From NCBI RefSeq assembly GCF_000420725.1, contig NZ_ATVM01000005.1:118247-182246 (forward strand): a DNA stretch of 64,000 bases, in the 5' to 3' direction. Source of the stretch: Marinococcus halotolerans DSM 16375 (GTDB taxonomy: Bacteria > Bacillota > Bacilli > Bacillales > Marinococcaceae). Both the position numbers and the translations under genes were made by a program. This document shows positions 41,973 to 52,600 of the stretch, one piece after another. Each line of letters starts with the position of its first letter. Within the stretch, counting starts at the first letter, position 1. The notes under the pieces were generated by a model. It was not told the origin of the DNA, ran no database searches, and worked only from the letters and a program-made list of their open reading frames with translations.

Positions 41973-42536
41973 ATGAAAGAATCAATTGGAAAAGAAATCG
42001 GTAAAACGTTACGACTGCTCCGCCATGAGCGTGGGTGGAGTCTGGACAGACTATCTGAAGCCACAGGGGTGAGCAAGCCAATGCTTGGACAGATTGAGCG
42101 CGGGGCATCGAACCCGACGATTACGACGATGTGGAAGATTGCAGAAGGGATGGGGGTGGGTTTTTCTACTTTTTTGCAGCAGCAGCGCCCGGACACGGAA
42201 TTTGTTTCCGCTGATAAAGCTGAATGGCTTGAAGGAGAGAATGGCTATGCAGTCCGGAATATTTTTTCCAAACATGAGGAGGCTCCCGTCGAATGGTATG
42301 AATTTGTGCTGGATGCAGGGGGGAGCCATTACTCCTCAGCCCATCCATTTGGAGTGGAGGAATACATTTTTGTGTACGAAGGACAACTGGAAGTACAGAC
42401 GAAAGAGGAAAGTAAACAATTAATGAAGCCCGATGACGCGCTTCGTTTCCGGGCGGACCATAACCATGCCTATATTAATAACGGCCCGGAAAAAGTGAAG
42501 GGTGTGCTTATGCTTTTTTATACGGCTTACCGGTAA
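41973..42536 (+). CDS. XRE-family regulator with C-terminal cupin domain
   Basis: A 187-aa regulator with an N-terminal XRE helix-turn-helix (LRLLRHERGWSLDRLSEATGVSKPMLGQIERGASNPTITTMWKIA, given in part) and a C-terminal cupin (about 105-180, HPFGVEEYIFVYEGQLEVQTKEE). Such proteins sense small metabolites through the cupin. ATG 41973 follows AGAGGTG; the frame is open further upstream without a site. Placement suggests control of azlCD and of itself. Confidence 0.88.
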   Translation: MKESIGKEIGKTLRLLRHERGWSLDRLSEATGVSKPMLGQIERGASNPTITTMWKIAEGMGVGFSTFLQQQRPDTEFVSADKAEWLEGENGYAVRNIFSKHEEAPVEWYEFVLDAGGSHYSSAHPFGVEEYIFVYEGQLEVQTKEESKQLMKPDDALRFRADHNHAYINNGPEKVKGVLMLFYTAYR

Positions 42537-42538
42537 TA

Positions 42539-42567
42539 AAAAAGCCTTCCCGTGGGTGGGAAGACAA
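42539..42567 (-). terminator. terminator of the GNAT gene (minus strand)
   Basis: Read on the minus strand, CTTCCC and GGGAAG form a stem followed by GC and TTTTTT. Confidence 0.7.
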
Positions 42568-42570
42568 AAC

Positions 42571-43023
42571 TTAAAAACGGAAGCCGTAGCGTTTGGAGAT
42601 AACATCGTAAAAGCCGAGGGAATTATATAATGCTTTTGTGGCTGCATTGTTCACTCCGGTTTCCAGCTCAATGCCTTTGATGTCATTATGCTCGGCCCAG
42701 TAAATAATTTTTAACAGGAGTTTCTTGGCAATGCCCCGGTTCCGGTACTGCTGATCCACGTAGAGATCATTCAGCCAGACGTAATAGCCGCCCTTTTCAA
42801 GACTGATACCGATATTTAAAAAAGCAGCCCCGACAATCTGTTCCTCTGTTTCGGCTACAAAAATATGAGCGGTGGAGTCGGAGTCCAGGGAAAGATCGAT
42901 AGCCCGCTGCAGAAAGCGGTAAGCATCCTTCATGCCGATGGAATCCATCTGCCCCATGAGCAGATCTGCTATTTGATTTCTCACGTACTGTTCGGTATCT
43001 GTAGGTACTTTATACACCTGCAT
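42571..43023 (-). CDS. GNAT family N-acetyltransferase
   Basis: A 150-aa acetyl-CoA-dependent acyltransferase. The acetyl-CoA loop is LYVDQQYRNRGIAKKLLLKII (R/Q-x-x-G-x-A at about 95-100), preceded by strand VGAAFLNIG and followed by ELETGVNNAATKALYNSLGF. Acceptor unknown. It lies 33 bp downstream of the yitU-like gene on the same strand, so it may be in one transcript. Confidence 0.88.
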   Translation of the reverse strand: MQVYKVPTDTEQYVRNQIADLLMGQMDSIGMKDAYRFLQRAIDLSLDSDSTAHIFVAETEEQIVGAAFLNIGISLEKGGYYVWLNDLYVDQQYRNRGIAKKLLLKIIYWAEHNDIKGIELETGVNNAATKALYNSLGFYDVISKRYGFRF

Positions 43024-43056
43024 CGTTTGAACACATCCTTATTCAAAATCACGCGT

Positions 43057-43893
43057 TTAGTTTTTAAAAAGCACCGGATCGTATGCAGAAAGCTTTAACC
43101 GTTCTTCTAAATAATGGGCGATGCCGTCTTCTTCATTTGTGCCAATGACTTCATTTGCCACAGATTTCGTATCTGTACTGGCATTCCCCATGGCAAGCCC
43201 CGTGCCGGAGGCTTCAAGCATTTCCAGGTCGTTATCCTCATCTCCGAAAGCAATCACATCCTCCATCGTGAGCCCCGCATAAGCAGCGACCTTTTCGAGG
43301 CCGTTTGCTTTATGATTTCCCTTTTTTATAATTTCAATCATATGGTGAGGCTCTCCCCACGAGCGCTGGTGCATGCCCTGGGCTTCACTGGATGAGAGCA
43401 GGTCCTGCAGACGTTCTACTGTGCCCTCCTGAGGATATACAAGCAGGGAAGTAGGAGAGTTTGGCAGCACTCTTTCAAGTCTGCCGGCCCCGGTTACCGG
43501 CCCCTGGAAAGCCAGAAGATCAATAAAGGATTCATCATGCTCATCCATATACACGTCGTCGAGCACTTCGGCGAGCATATTTTGAACATTTAACGTCCGG
43601 CATGTCTCAATCACTGTCCGGGCAAGGTCCAGGTCAAGCGGCTCATGGAAGGAGCGGAAAGAACGGTCGGCCGGGTGATGCACATACGCTCCGTTGAAAT
43701 TAACGATAGGTGTAGAAAGGCCGAGCTGCTGATAGTACATTTTACTGGCCCGGTATGGTCTGCCGGTAGCGATAGCTATTGTATGTCCGGCCTGTTTAGC
43801 CTGCTGGATTACTTTCCAGGTCTTTGTGGAAATTGTTTTATCATCTTTTAGAAGCGTCCCGTCTAGATCAAGAGCTATCAAATGTTTTTTCAT
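43057..43893 (-). CDS. yitU: HAD-superfamily Cof-type phosphatase, YitU-like
   Basis: A 278-aa Cof-type HAD hydrolase. Motif I is ALDLDGTLLKDD, motif II IATGRPYRASKMYYQQ, and motifs III/IV are in KKGNHKANGLEKVA and IAFGDEDNDLEMLE. The full-length resemblance is to B. subtilis YitU, one of the phosphatases able to act in riboflavin synthesis. ATG 43893 is preceded by AGAGG; an in-frame extension upstream has no site. Placement directly before argC also agrees with the B. subtilis order. Confidence 0.86.
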   Translation of the reverse strand: MKKHLIALDLDGTLLKDDKTISTKTWKVIQQAKQAGHTIAIATGRPYRASKMYYQQLGLSTPIVNFNGAYVHHPADRSFRSFHEPLDLDLARTVIETCRTLNVQNMLAEVLDDVYMDEHDESFIDLLAFQGPVTGAGRLERVLPNSPTSLLVYPQEGTVERLQDLLSSSEAQGMHQRSWGEPHHMIEIIKKGNHKANGLEKVAAYAGLTMEDVIAFGDEDNDLEMLEASGTGLAMGNASTDTKSVANEVIGTNEEDGIAHYLEERLKLSAYDPVLFKN

Positions 43894-44258
43894 AAAAACC
43901 TCTTCTTTCCTGGGGGAAATATAAATGCATCCGTACGATGGTACAGAAACAGCGTCGTTAAACACGATCCGCTCTTTATTTTACTGGAACACAAGCAAAA
44001 AGAAAAGAAAAGGAATACCGCTCCCATGTGAAAAAAGATATAAACATTTCAGTCGTTTATACATCAATTGTACATTTTCATACATAAACTACATTCTATG
44101 AAAAAAGGCTGAACAAATAGAAAAAGCTTAAAAACTCAGCTTATGAAGGTAAAGAAAAAATATGAAGAAAAAATAAAAATACAGTTGCATTAATATATAT
44201 TCAGACTTATAATAATCACCAGAACATATTGTATAAAGATAAATAGAGGTGCAACTTT
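43894..44258. other. 365-bp AT-rich region between yitU and argC
   Basis: It holds the yitU ribosome binding site at its left end and the argC promoter with an ARG-box-like site at its right end (44185-44213). The middle (about 43990-44160) is very AT-rich. I see no gene or RNA motif in it. Confidence 0.5.
44185..44213 (+). promoter_or_regulatory. argC: argC promoter with overlapping ARG box
   Basis: TTGCAT (44185-44190), 17 bp, TATAAT (44208-44213) is a strong SigA promoter. CATTAATATATATTCA (44188-44203) in the spacer resembles the Bacillus ARG box CATGAATAAAAATTCA, the site of the arginine repressor AhrC/ArgR. Binding there would block the promoter. Confidence 0.65.
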
Positions 44259-45290
44259 ATGAATACAGCGATTATTGGAGCAACTGGCTACGGAGGAGTG
44301 GAATTAATACGCATGCTGGCCCAGCACCGCGGGGTTGAACAAATAGACGTTTATTCCTCCTCAAAGCAAAATACGAAGCTTTCAGATATGTATCCGCATA
44401 TGAAAGATTTATATAATGAAATTCTGCAGCCGCTTGAGAAGGCTGACTGGGGCGCATATGATGTTGTATTTCTTTCCACGCCGCCCGGGATATCAGCGGA
44501 GTGGAGCGAAACCATTGCAGCGCACACCAAAGTGATTGATTTGTCCGGAGATCTCCGGCTGAAGAACGCAGGAACCTACGAACAGTGGTACCAGCGTCAA
44601 AGTGCCCCGGAAGCCCTGCTTCAGGAAGCGGTTTATGGTTTGACAGAATGGAACAGGGAGGAAGTGGCAGGCACTTCTCTTTTGTCAAATCCGGGATGCT
44701 ACCCGACGGCAGTACTTCTTGGTCTTCTGCCGCTGGTGGATAAGGATGCTGTTGACCCTGCAAATATTATCATTGATGCAAAAACAGGTACTACAGGAGC
44801 GGGACGGACGCCGTCAGAGGCGACTCATTTCAGTGAAATGGACGGGAATTTTAAAATTTATAAAGTGAATGAGCATAAGCATACACCGGAGATTGAACAG
44901 GCACTGGACATGCACACGGGTGGAAATCATCCCGTTACGTTCAGCCCTCACCTTGTTCCGATGACAAGAGGGATTTTGGCTACTATGTACGTGCCGCTTA
45001 CCGAGGGGACGAAAAGCGGGCATATAGAAGAGCTGTTTCACCAGGCATATGACCAGGAGCCTTTTGTCAGAATAAGGGGAGAAAAATCATTTCCGGCGAC
45101 TAAAGAAGTATATGGGAGTAACTTTTGTGATATCGGCTGGACAGTGGACGGGCGCACCAACCGGCTGACGGTCGTTTCAGTAATTGATAACTTAGTTAAA
45201 GGCGCCTCGGGGCAGGCGATACAAAATATGAATGTGATGCTGGGAGCAGAGGAGAAAGAAGGAATTTCTCAACTTCCGGTTTATCCATAA
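44259..45290 (+). CDS. argC: N-acetyl-gamma-glutamyl-phosphate reductase
   Basis: Third step of arginine synthesis, NADPH reduction of N-acetylglutamyl phosphate. The 343-aa product has the Rossmann motif GATGYGGVELIRML, the active-site Cys in LLSNPGCYPTAVLLGLLPL (Cys at about 148) and GTTGAGRTPSEATHF. GAGGTGCAACTTT precedes the ATG. First gene of argCJBD-carAB-argF, the same order as in B. subtilis. Confidence 0.96.
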   Translation: MNTAIIGATGYGGVELIRMLAQHRGVEQIDVYSSSKQNTKLSDMYPHMKDLYNEILQPLEKADWGAYDVVFLSTPPGISAEWSETIAAHTKVIDLSGDLRLKNAGTYEQWYQRQSAPEALLQEAVYGLTEWNREEVAGTSLLSNPGCYPTAVLLGLLPLVDKDAVDPANIIIDAKTGTTGAGRTPSEATHFSEMDGNFKIYKVNEHKHTPEIEQALDMHTGGNHPVTFSPHLVPMTRGILATMYVPLTEGTKSGHIEELFHQAYDQEPFVRIRGEKSFPATKEVYGSNFCDIGWTVDGRTNRLTVVSVIDNLVKGASGQAIQNMNVMLGAEEKEGISQLPVYP

Positions 45291-45306
45291 GAAAGGAAGA
45301 AAAATC

Positions 45307-46539
45307 ATGGTAGAGGCATCGACAGCAGAGCAGGTAATAGAAGTATCGGGAGGCAGCATTTTAAGCCCTGCCGGTTTCTCCGCAGCGGGTATTCATACAA
45401 AGGTCAAAAGAAAAAGAAAAGATCTCGGAGCTATTATTTGTGACGTACCAGCGTCGAGTGCCGCTGTATATACGTTGAATAAAATTCAGGCAGCACCGCT
45501 GCAGGTGACAAAAGAAAGCATTGCCAAAGAGGGAAAGCTCCGGGCAATTGTCGTCAATAGCGGGAATGCCAATTCATGTACAGGCAGACAGGGACTTGAA
45601 GATGCCTATACCATGAGAAAAAACAGTGCCGAAAAATTCGGCCTGCCGGAACATCAGGTAGCAGTAACTTCTACGGGTGTGATCGGCGAAGCAATGCCGA
45701 TGGATAAAATAAATGAAGGTATTGCGAATCTCGAGCCGGAAACCGGATTTGAACGGGCGCAGGATTTTAATGAAGCGATCATGACCACAGACGTCGCCGG
45801 AAAGCACGCATGCTTTCAGACGTGGGTGGACAATAAAGCAGTTTTTATCGGTGGCGTGGCGAAAGGCTCCGGAATGATACATCCGAACATGGCTACGATG
45901 CTCGGGTTTGTGACCACGGATGCTGCCATCGAACCTGCTCATCTGCAGACGGCGCTTTCAGAAATTACGAACAAAACGTTTAACCGGATTACCATTGACG
46001 GCGATACGTCCACAAACGACATGGTAGTCGTCATGGCGAGCGGCAAGGCGGAAAACAGTCCGCTGCACCCGGGTCATCCTGATTGGAACGCGTTCGTTAC
46101 TGGATTGAAAGAGACATGTGAATCCCTTTCGAAAAAGATTGCAAGAGATGGGGAAGGCGCCACTAAGCTTATTGAAGTGAAGGTCGAAGGCGCTGCTACA
46201 GATGAAGAAGCCGGCCAGGCGGCCAAGCAGATTGTTGGCTCAGATCTGGTAAAAACCGCTGTATACGGCACAGACGCCAACTGGGGCCGGGTGATTGTCG
46301 CTCTAGGCTACAGTGAAGTTGAACTTGACCCGGACACTGTGGATATATCAGTAGGGCCGGTGGAAACCTTGAAAGCAAGCACTCCGGTTCATTTTTCCGA
46401 AGAGGATGCAAAAGCGTACCTGGAAAATGACACGGTGGAAATAACGGTAAACCTCCACGTGGGAAATGGAAGCGGCAAAGCATGGGGATGCGACCTGACA
46501 TATGATTATGTAAGAATTAACGCCGGGTACCGGACGTAA
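45307..46539 (+). CDS. argJ: bifunctional ornithine acetyltransferase / N-acetylglutamate synthase
   Basis: Recycles the acetyl group from N-acetylornithine to glutamate and can also acetylate glutamate from acetyl-CoA. The 410-aa precursor self-cleaves before T197 in [14 protein letters not shown], giving alpha and beta chains. Other hallmarks are [10 protein letters not shown] and [21 protein letters not shown] precedes the ATG. No argA is needed when this enzyme is bifunctional. Confidence 0.96.
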   Translation: MVEASTAEQVIEVSGGSILSPAGFSAAGIHTKVKRKRKDLGAIICDVPASSAAVYTLNKIQAAPLQVTKESIAKEGKLRAIVVNSGNANSCTGRQGLEDAYTMRKNSAEKFGLPEHQVAVTSTGVIGEAMPMDKINEGIANLEPETGFERAQDFNEAIMTTDVAGKHACFQTWVDNKAVFIGGVAKGSGMIHPNMATMLGFVTTDAAIEPAHLQTALSEITNKTFNRITIDGDTSTNDMVVVMASGKAENSPLHPGHPDWNAFVTGLKETCESLSKKIARDGEGATKLIEVKVEGAATDEEAGQAAKQIVGSDLVKTAVYGTDANWGRVIVALGYSEVELDPDTVDISVGPVETLKASTPVHFSEEDAKAYLENDTVEITVNLHVGNGSGKAWGCDLTYDYVRINAGYRT

Positions 46540-46560
46540 GAAAAGAAGGGGGAGAAGAGC

Positions 46561-47349
46561 ATGAACAGCATCACTGTAGTTAAATGCGGCGGTTCCACGG
46601 TGAACAAACTCACAGCTGAATTTTTCAAAAGTATAGCCTCTATGAAAGAAAAGGGCATGAACCCGGTGCTTGTGCACGGGGGAGGACCTGAAATCAACCG
46701 TATGCTTGAGCAGATGCAGATTGAGTGTGAGTTTGTAAACGGGTTGCGAAAGACAACGCCCGAGGTACTTGAAGTAGCAGAGATGATTCTTTCCGGAAAA
46801 GTGAATAAATGTCTCGTTTCCTCCCTTCAATCTGCCGGCTCTCCGGCGTTTGGAATGTCCGGTATTGACGGAGGGCTTTTAGAAGCAGAACAGGTGGCTG
46901 ATCAGGATCTCGGGCTCGTCGGCGACGTCGTGAACGTTAATACCTTCTGCATACACTCCATGCTTGAAAGTGGTTTTGTTCCGGTGATCGCTCCTATTGC
47001 GGCGGATAAAAACGGCAAAAAATTAAATGTGAATGCTGACGCGGCTGCTTCGGCTGTCGCCCAGGCGATAGGCGCAAAAGAGCTTCTGTTTATTACAGAT
47101 GTTGAAGGCGTGCTTATCGACGGAAGCAAAGCGGACTATATTCACGTAGAGAAGCTTGAGCAGCATATTCACGACGGAGAAATTTACGGCGGAATGATAC
47201 CGAAAGTCCAGGCAGCAGCGGCAAGTCTGACCGGGGATCTGGAAAAAGTCATTATTGCCGGCGCGGACGGGCACACAGACAAAGCAGGCGGGAAGCTGAA
47301 GGGCACGGCAATAATCAGAGAACAGGTCCAGGCTCCGTCCCTGACTTGA
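46561..47349 (+). CDS. argB: acetylglutamate kinase
   Basis: Phosphorylates N-acetylglutamate, the second step. The 262-aa product has the kinase motifs VVKCGGSTVN and LVHGGGPEINRMLEQM at the N-terminus, FVNGLRKTTPEVLEVAEM, and KLNVNADAAASAVAQAIGA. It lacks the long N-terminal helix of arginine-inhibited hexameric forms, so feedback by arginine may be weak (inference). GAAGGGGGAG precedes the ATG. Confidence 0.95.
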   Translation: MNSITVVKCGGSTVNKLTAEFFKSIASMKEKGMNPVLVHGGGPEINRMLEQMQIECEFVNGLRKTTPEVLEVAEMILSGKVNKCLVSSLQSAGSPAFGMSGIDGGLLEAEQVADQDLGLVGDVVNVNTFCIHSMLESGFVPVIAPIAADKNGKKLNVNADAAASAVAQAIGAKELLFITDVEGVLIDGSKADYIHVEKLEQHIHDGEIYGGMIPKVQAAAASLTGDLEKVIIAGADGHTDKAGGKLKGTAIIREQVQAPSLT

Positions 47350-47362
47350 AAGGAGGAGAACA

Positions 47363-48520
47363 ATGCAGCAGACAGAACAGAAATCGCACCTATTTGAAAC
47401 GTATAAAAGATGGGAACTCACTTTTTCACATGCAGAGGGCTGCACCGTCACGGATAAAGAAGGGAAAGAATACACGGATTTAATGGCCGGCATCAGCGTT
47501 GTCAATCTTGGCCATGGTGATCCCGATGTAATAAAGCATGTAGAGAAGCAGCTGCACGCTGGATGGCACGGATCCAATTTTTTTCAATATGAACAGCAGG
47601 AGCGCGCTGCAGAGCTTTTGACGAAGCTTACAGGCCTGGATCTGGTGTTTTTTGCAAACAGCGGTACCGAGGCAAATGAGGCAGCTATAAAGTGCGCCAG
47701 AAAATATACCGGGCGTACGAAAATCCAAAGCTTTGTCCAGTCTTTTCACGGGCGGACATACGGAAGCATGGCAGCAACCGGCCAGGACGCCATTCATCAA
47801 GGATTTGGCCGCATGCTCGAGGACTTTGAATATTTACCGTATAACGATGTGAATGCGCTGGAGAAAGCTGTGGATGAAAACACCGCGGCAATTATACTTG
47901 AGCCGGTGCAGGGCGAGGGCGGTGTCATTCCGGGAAGTCCGGCATTTATTCAAAAAGCCTCGGAGCTTGCAAAGCAGCACGGAGCACTGCTGATTGTGGA
48001 TGAAGTACAGACAGGCCTTGGACGCACCGGTACGATGTTTGCCTATGAGCAGGCGGGGGTGAATCCTGATATTGTAACGACGGCGAAGGCTCTTGGCAAC
48101 GGATTTCCGGTAGGGGCAATGATTGGCAGAGGATATTTGCAGGAGGCCTTTGGCCCTGGGACCCATGGCTCTACATTTGGCGGAAATCCGCTTGCTATGG
48201 CTGCTGTTGAAGGAACGCTTCAAAAGCTGATGAGTATTAATGCCCCGAAGATGGCAGCAGAAAAAGGACGCTTTTTCATGAATCTTCTTGAAGAAAAAAT
48301 CGCCTCTCTGCCGGTGGTAAAAGAAATACGCGGCCCGGGACTTATGATTGGCATAGAGCTTACCGAAAGTGCTGCACCTTATGTACTCGCCATGCAGAAA
48401 AAAGGATTTCTGCTGATTGCTGCAGGACCTAACACGCTCAGGCTTCTGCCGCCACTGACAATTTCGTACAGTGATCTGGAAAAAGCCGCAGCAGCGCTGA
48501 AAGAAGTGCTTGAAAAATAG
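47363..48520 (+). CDS. argD: acetylornithine aminotransferase
   Basis: PLP enzyme for the fourth step, N-acetylglutamate semialdehyde to N-acetylornithine. The 385-aa class III aminotransferase has FFANSGTEANEAAIKCARKYTG, SFHGRTYGSMAATGQ, the PLP-Asp region LLIVDEVQTGLGRTG and the Schiff-base Lys in VTTAKALGNGFPVGAMI. AAAGGAGGAGAACA precedes the ATG. Confidence 0.95.
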   Translation: MQQTEQKSHLFETYKRWELTFSHAEGCTVTDKEGKEYTDLMAGISVVNLGHGDPDVIKHVEKQLHAGWHGSNFFQYEQQERAAELLTKLTGLDLVFFANSGTEANEAAIKCARKYTGRTKIQSFVQSFHGRTYGSMAATGQDAIHQGFGRMLEDFEYLPYNDVNALEKAVDENTAAIILEPVQGEGGVIPGSPAFIQKASELAKQHGALLIVDEVQTGLGRTGTMFAYEQAGVNPDIVTTAKALGNGFPVGAMIGRGYLQEAFGPGTHGSTFGGNPLAMAAVEGTLQKLMSINAPKMAAEKGRFFMNLLEEKIASLPVVKEIRGPGLMIGIELTESAAPYVLAMQKKGFLLIAAGPNTLRLLPPLTISYSDLEKAAAALKEVLEK

Positions 48521-48544
48521 AAAACGTACCAGGAGGGTTTGTAG

Positions 48545-49624
48545 ATGAAAAGTTATATAAAATTGGAAACAGGCGAAATATTTGAAGGCAGCTGGCAGCA
48601 AGCCTTTCCGGATACGTATGGGGAAATTGTATTTTTTACAGGTATGACCGGCTACCAGGAAGTGATGACAGATCCTTCCTTTCATGGCCAGATAGTTGTC
48701 TTTACTTACCCGTTAATCGGAAATTACGGCGTAAATCCAACAGACAACGAAAGTACGCAGCCGCAGCCGGCGGGTATCATTGTCAGCGAAGCCTGCAGCA
48801 CTTCGGGTCATTATGAAGGTGATCAGACGCTCGCGGAAGCAGCTCTTGCGGCCGGCATTCCCGTTATGGAAAACGTGGACACGCGGGCTTTAGTCAAAAA
48901 TATCCGGGAAAAAGGCGATATGGGCGCAGTAATGACCGGGAACCCGAAATCTGTGAATGTCGGGGAATATGAGCCACTCGGAGAGCGCGATGTGATTAAT
49001 ACTGTAACGGTGGACAAGCAGATAACGATCGGCAGCGGCGACCGGCACGTAGTAGTGATGGACTTTGGCTACAAACAGTCCATGGTGGATCAGCTGAACA
49101 AAAAAGGGTGCAAAGTAACGATTGTGCCTTATGATACACCGAAGGAAACGATTGAAGATCTGGCCCCGGACGGACTGCTGTTTTCCAACGGGCCCGGCAA
49201 CCCGAAGCAGCTTGAACATTATTTGAGCACCTATAAGGAGCTTGCCGAAGGCTATCCAACTTTAGGAATCTGTCTGGGCCATCAGCTTCTCGCGCTGGCG
49301 TTCGGCGGGGACACGGAAAAGCTTCGTTTCGGTCATCGCGGCGCAAATCAGCCGGTACAGGACCTGGAAACGAACAAAGTGTTTATGAGCTCTCAAAACC
49401 ACAGCTATGTTGTCACCGACAAGTCTCTTCCAAAAGAGACTTTCCGGGTAAAATATAAAAACGTCAATGACGGTTCGGTAGAAGGCATGATGCATACGAA
49501 ATTTCCAATCATGACAGCTCAGTTTCACCCGGAAGCCCACCCGGGACCGGCAGACAGCGAAGAAATTTTTGATGAATTTCTGGAAACGATAGAGAATAAA
49601 GGGAGAGAAGCCACCTATGCCTAG
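48545..49624 (+). CDS. carA: carbamoyl-phosphate synthase small subunit (arginine-specific)
   Basis: Glutaminase subunit that feeds ammonia to CarB. The 359-aa product has the N-terminal small-chain domain (about 1-130) and a class I amidotransferase with nucleophile Cys in GICLGHQLLALAFGG and His/Glu in AQFHPEAHPGP. GGAGGGTTTGTAG precedes the ATG. It overlaps carB by 8 bp. Position inside the arg operon marks it as the arginine-regulated enzyme rather than the pyrimidine one. Confidence 0.95.
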   Translation: MKSYIKLETGEIFEGSWQQAFPDTYGEIVFFTGMTGYQEVMTDPSFHGQIVVFTYPLIGNYGVNPTDNESTQPQPAGIIVSEACSTSGHYEGDQTLAEAALAAGIPVMENVDTRALVKNIREKGDMGAVMTGNPKSVNVGEYEPLGERDVINTVTVDKQITIGSGDRHVVVMDFGYKQSMVDQLNKKGCKVTIVPYDTPKETIEDLAPDGLLFSNGPGNPKQLEHYLSTYKELAEGYPTLGICLGHQLLALAFGGDTEKLRFGHRGANQPVQDLETNKVFMSSQNHSYVVTDKSLPKETFRVKYKNVNDGSVEGMMHTKFPIMTAQFHPEAHPGPADSEEIFDEFLETIENKGREATYA

Positions 49625-52600
49625 AGATAAAAAAATAAACAAAGTACTGGTGATCGGCTCTGGTCCGATCGTCATTGGGCAGGCTGCAGAATTTGATTAC
49701 TCAGGCACCCAGGCATGCCTGGCACTGCGGGAAGAAAACATTGAAGTTATTCTGCTGAATAACAACCCGGCAACCGTAATGACAGATAACACCTGTGCCG
49801 ACAAAGTATATTTTGAGCCGCTCACCGTAGAAACGGTGGAGCGGATTATAGAGCAGGAGCATCCGGACGGCGTGCTCGCTACTCTTGGTGGCCAGACCGG
49901 TCTAAACCTCGCGCTTGCTTTTTCCGAACAGCAAACGCTCGAAAAGCACGGGGTGGAGCTTCTCGGTACGCCGATCGAATCCATCCGGCAGGGAGAAGAC
50001 AGAGAGGCATTCCGTGCCCTCATGCACGAATTGGATGAGCCGGTGCCTGAAAGTGAGATTGTGGAGAAAAAGGAAGAAGCACTGGCATTTGCGAAAAAAA
50101 CGGGCTATCCAATTATCGTGCGGCCGGCGTACACCCTCGGCGGAGGAGGAGGCGGGATCGCCCAAAATGAAAAAGAGCTCCGCCACATCATCGAGGGCGG
50201 GCTGGAGGCAAGCCCGATCCACCAATGCCTGGTGGAAAAGAGCATAGCCGGGTTTAAAGAGATTGAGTACGAAGTGATGCGGGATGCCAATGACACATGC
50301 ATCACCGTCTGCAACATGGAGAATATCGATCCGGTAGGCGTGCATACTGGGGATTCCATCGTGGTGGCCCCGTCCCAGACCCTGACGGACGTAGAGTACC
50401 AGATGCTTCGGAGCTCTTCGTTAAAGGTTATCCGGGCGCTTGGGATCGTAGGCGGGTGTAATATTCAGTTCGCGCTCGACCCGGTCAGCAAGCAGTACTA
50501 TTTGATCGAAGTAAACCCGAGAGTGAGCCGTTCTTCCGCTCTTGCTTCTAAAGCCACAGGTTATCCAATTGCCCGCATGGCAGCCAAAATCAGCATTGGC
50601 TATCACCTGCATGAGCTGTTAAACCCGGTCACGGGACATACGTATGCAAGCTTTGAACCGGCGCTCGACTATGTAGTAGTGAAATTTCCACGTTGGCCGT
50701 TTGATAAATTTTCCTACGCAGACCGCACGCTTGGCACGCAGATGAAGGCGACAGGGGAAGTCATGGCTATTGAAAGAAATCTCGAGGCCGCTCTGCAGAA
50801 AGCAGTAAGGTCACTTGAGATTAAACTTGACGGGCTGGCTCTGCCGGAATGCAGGGAGACGGCTGATGAAAATATTTTAAACGAAATCCTGCAGCAAAAC
50901 GATAAGCGGTTCTTTTATATTATGGAATGGCTTCGCCGCGGCGGGGATATGGAAACTATTCATGAAAAAACCGGTATTCAGTATTTTTTCCTGCGGACCT
51001 TTTCTGCCCTTATTCAAAAAGAAAAAGATATTGCTGGACTTTCCTGGGAAGAGTGGGATGAAGAGCAGCTGCTCCTGTGGAAAAAGGCCGGTTTTACGGA
51101 TGAACAGCTGCATGCCCTCTCCGGAGTGGAAATTGGAGAAATACTTCAGCTGAGAAGAGAGCTGAACATATTCCCTTCGTATCACATGGTCGATACGTGC
51201 GCAGCGGAATTCACTGCGGAAACTCCTTACTACTACTCCAGCTGGTACAAGGAAAGCGACCGGCAGGCCGAACCGGTCGAAAATAAAGTGCTGGTCGTCG
51301 GTTCCGGACCGATCCGGATCGGGCAGGGCATTGAATTTGATTACTGCTCGGTGCACGGGGCACGGGCATTGAAAGAAGCCGGCTACGAAGCGGTAATTGT
51401 AAACAATAACCCTGAAACGGTAAGCACCGACTTTGAAATGGCGGATCATCTGTACTTTGAGCCGCTCACGGCTGAAGACGTGCTTCACGTGGCCAGGGAA
51501 GAGCACGTAACGAAAGTGATCGTACAGCTTGGCGGGCAGACAGGGATCTCGCTCACTGAGTCGCTTGAACAAGCAGGGATGGAAGTGCTCGGCACGACAT
51601 CTGATATTATTGACCAGCTCGAAGACCGGGACCGTTTCTACCAGTTTATGCAGCAGGTGAATGTTCCGCATATCCCGGGAGTATCCGGCCACAGCAGAGA
51701 GGAAACGCTCAAGCAGGCGGAAAAGATCGGCTATCCGGTGCTTCTCAGACCTTCCTACGTCATTGGCGGCCGCGGCATGGCGATTGCGACCAACGAAGAA
51801 GAGCTGGTGGAATATATTGAAGATCCGGCCAATGATATTGAATATCCAATATTGATTGACTCCTACAAGCCGGGTACAGAGCTCGAGGTGGATGTGTTAA
51901 CAGACGGCAGCGACATATGGATACCTGGTATATTTGAACACGTAGAAGAAGCAGGTGTTCATTCAGGCGATTCGATGGCGGTAACTCCTCCTTTCAGCAT
52001 CAGTGAAGAGGTGAAACAGCTTCTGGTGGACTATACGCAGAAAATTGCGGAAGGCATGGATTTTCACGGTATCTTTAACATTCAGTTCGTCTACGATGCC
52101 GGTGAATTGTACGTAATTGAAATAAATCCAAGAGCGTCGCGGACAGTGCCCGTCTTTGCTAAAATCACTGGTGAAAAAGTGATTGAAGGTGCGGTGCATC
52201 TGCTGCTTGGTCATTCACTTAAAACGTGGACAAACGAGAAAGGGCTTCACGAAGAGCCGGGTTATTACACAGTGAAAGCCCCGGTTTTTTCCAACGACAA
52301 ATTGAGCGGGCTGGATCCGGTACTGGAAGCAGAAATGAAATCCACCGGAGAGCTGATCGGTATATCAAAGGATCTTTCCGGGGCCTTTCAGAAAGCATTT
52401 GCCTGGTCGGAAACGCAAATCCCTCTCCTATTCAAAAAAACCGGAAGTGTCTACTGTGAAATTGCTGACGGGGAATACGAAAAAGCAAAACCATCTCTGG
52501 ACAAACTTGAAGGTCTGGGCTATACGTTAGTATTCCCGCAGCACACACCATTTGACGAATGGATTCACTCAGAGGACGCTTCAGCATTTATCAGTATTCC

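Noticed and set aside
47834..48685. Minus-strand open frame of 283 codons opposite argD/carA
   Set aside because: Crosses two real, tightly spaced genes on the other strand and has no start signal or motif.
50877..51692. Minus-strand open frame of 271 codons opposite carB
   Set aside because: Shadow of the highly conserved carB; composition unlike a real protein.
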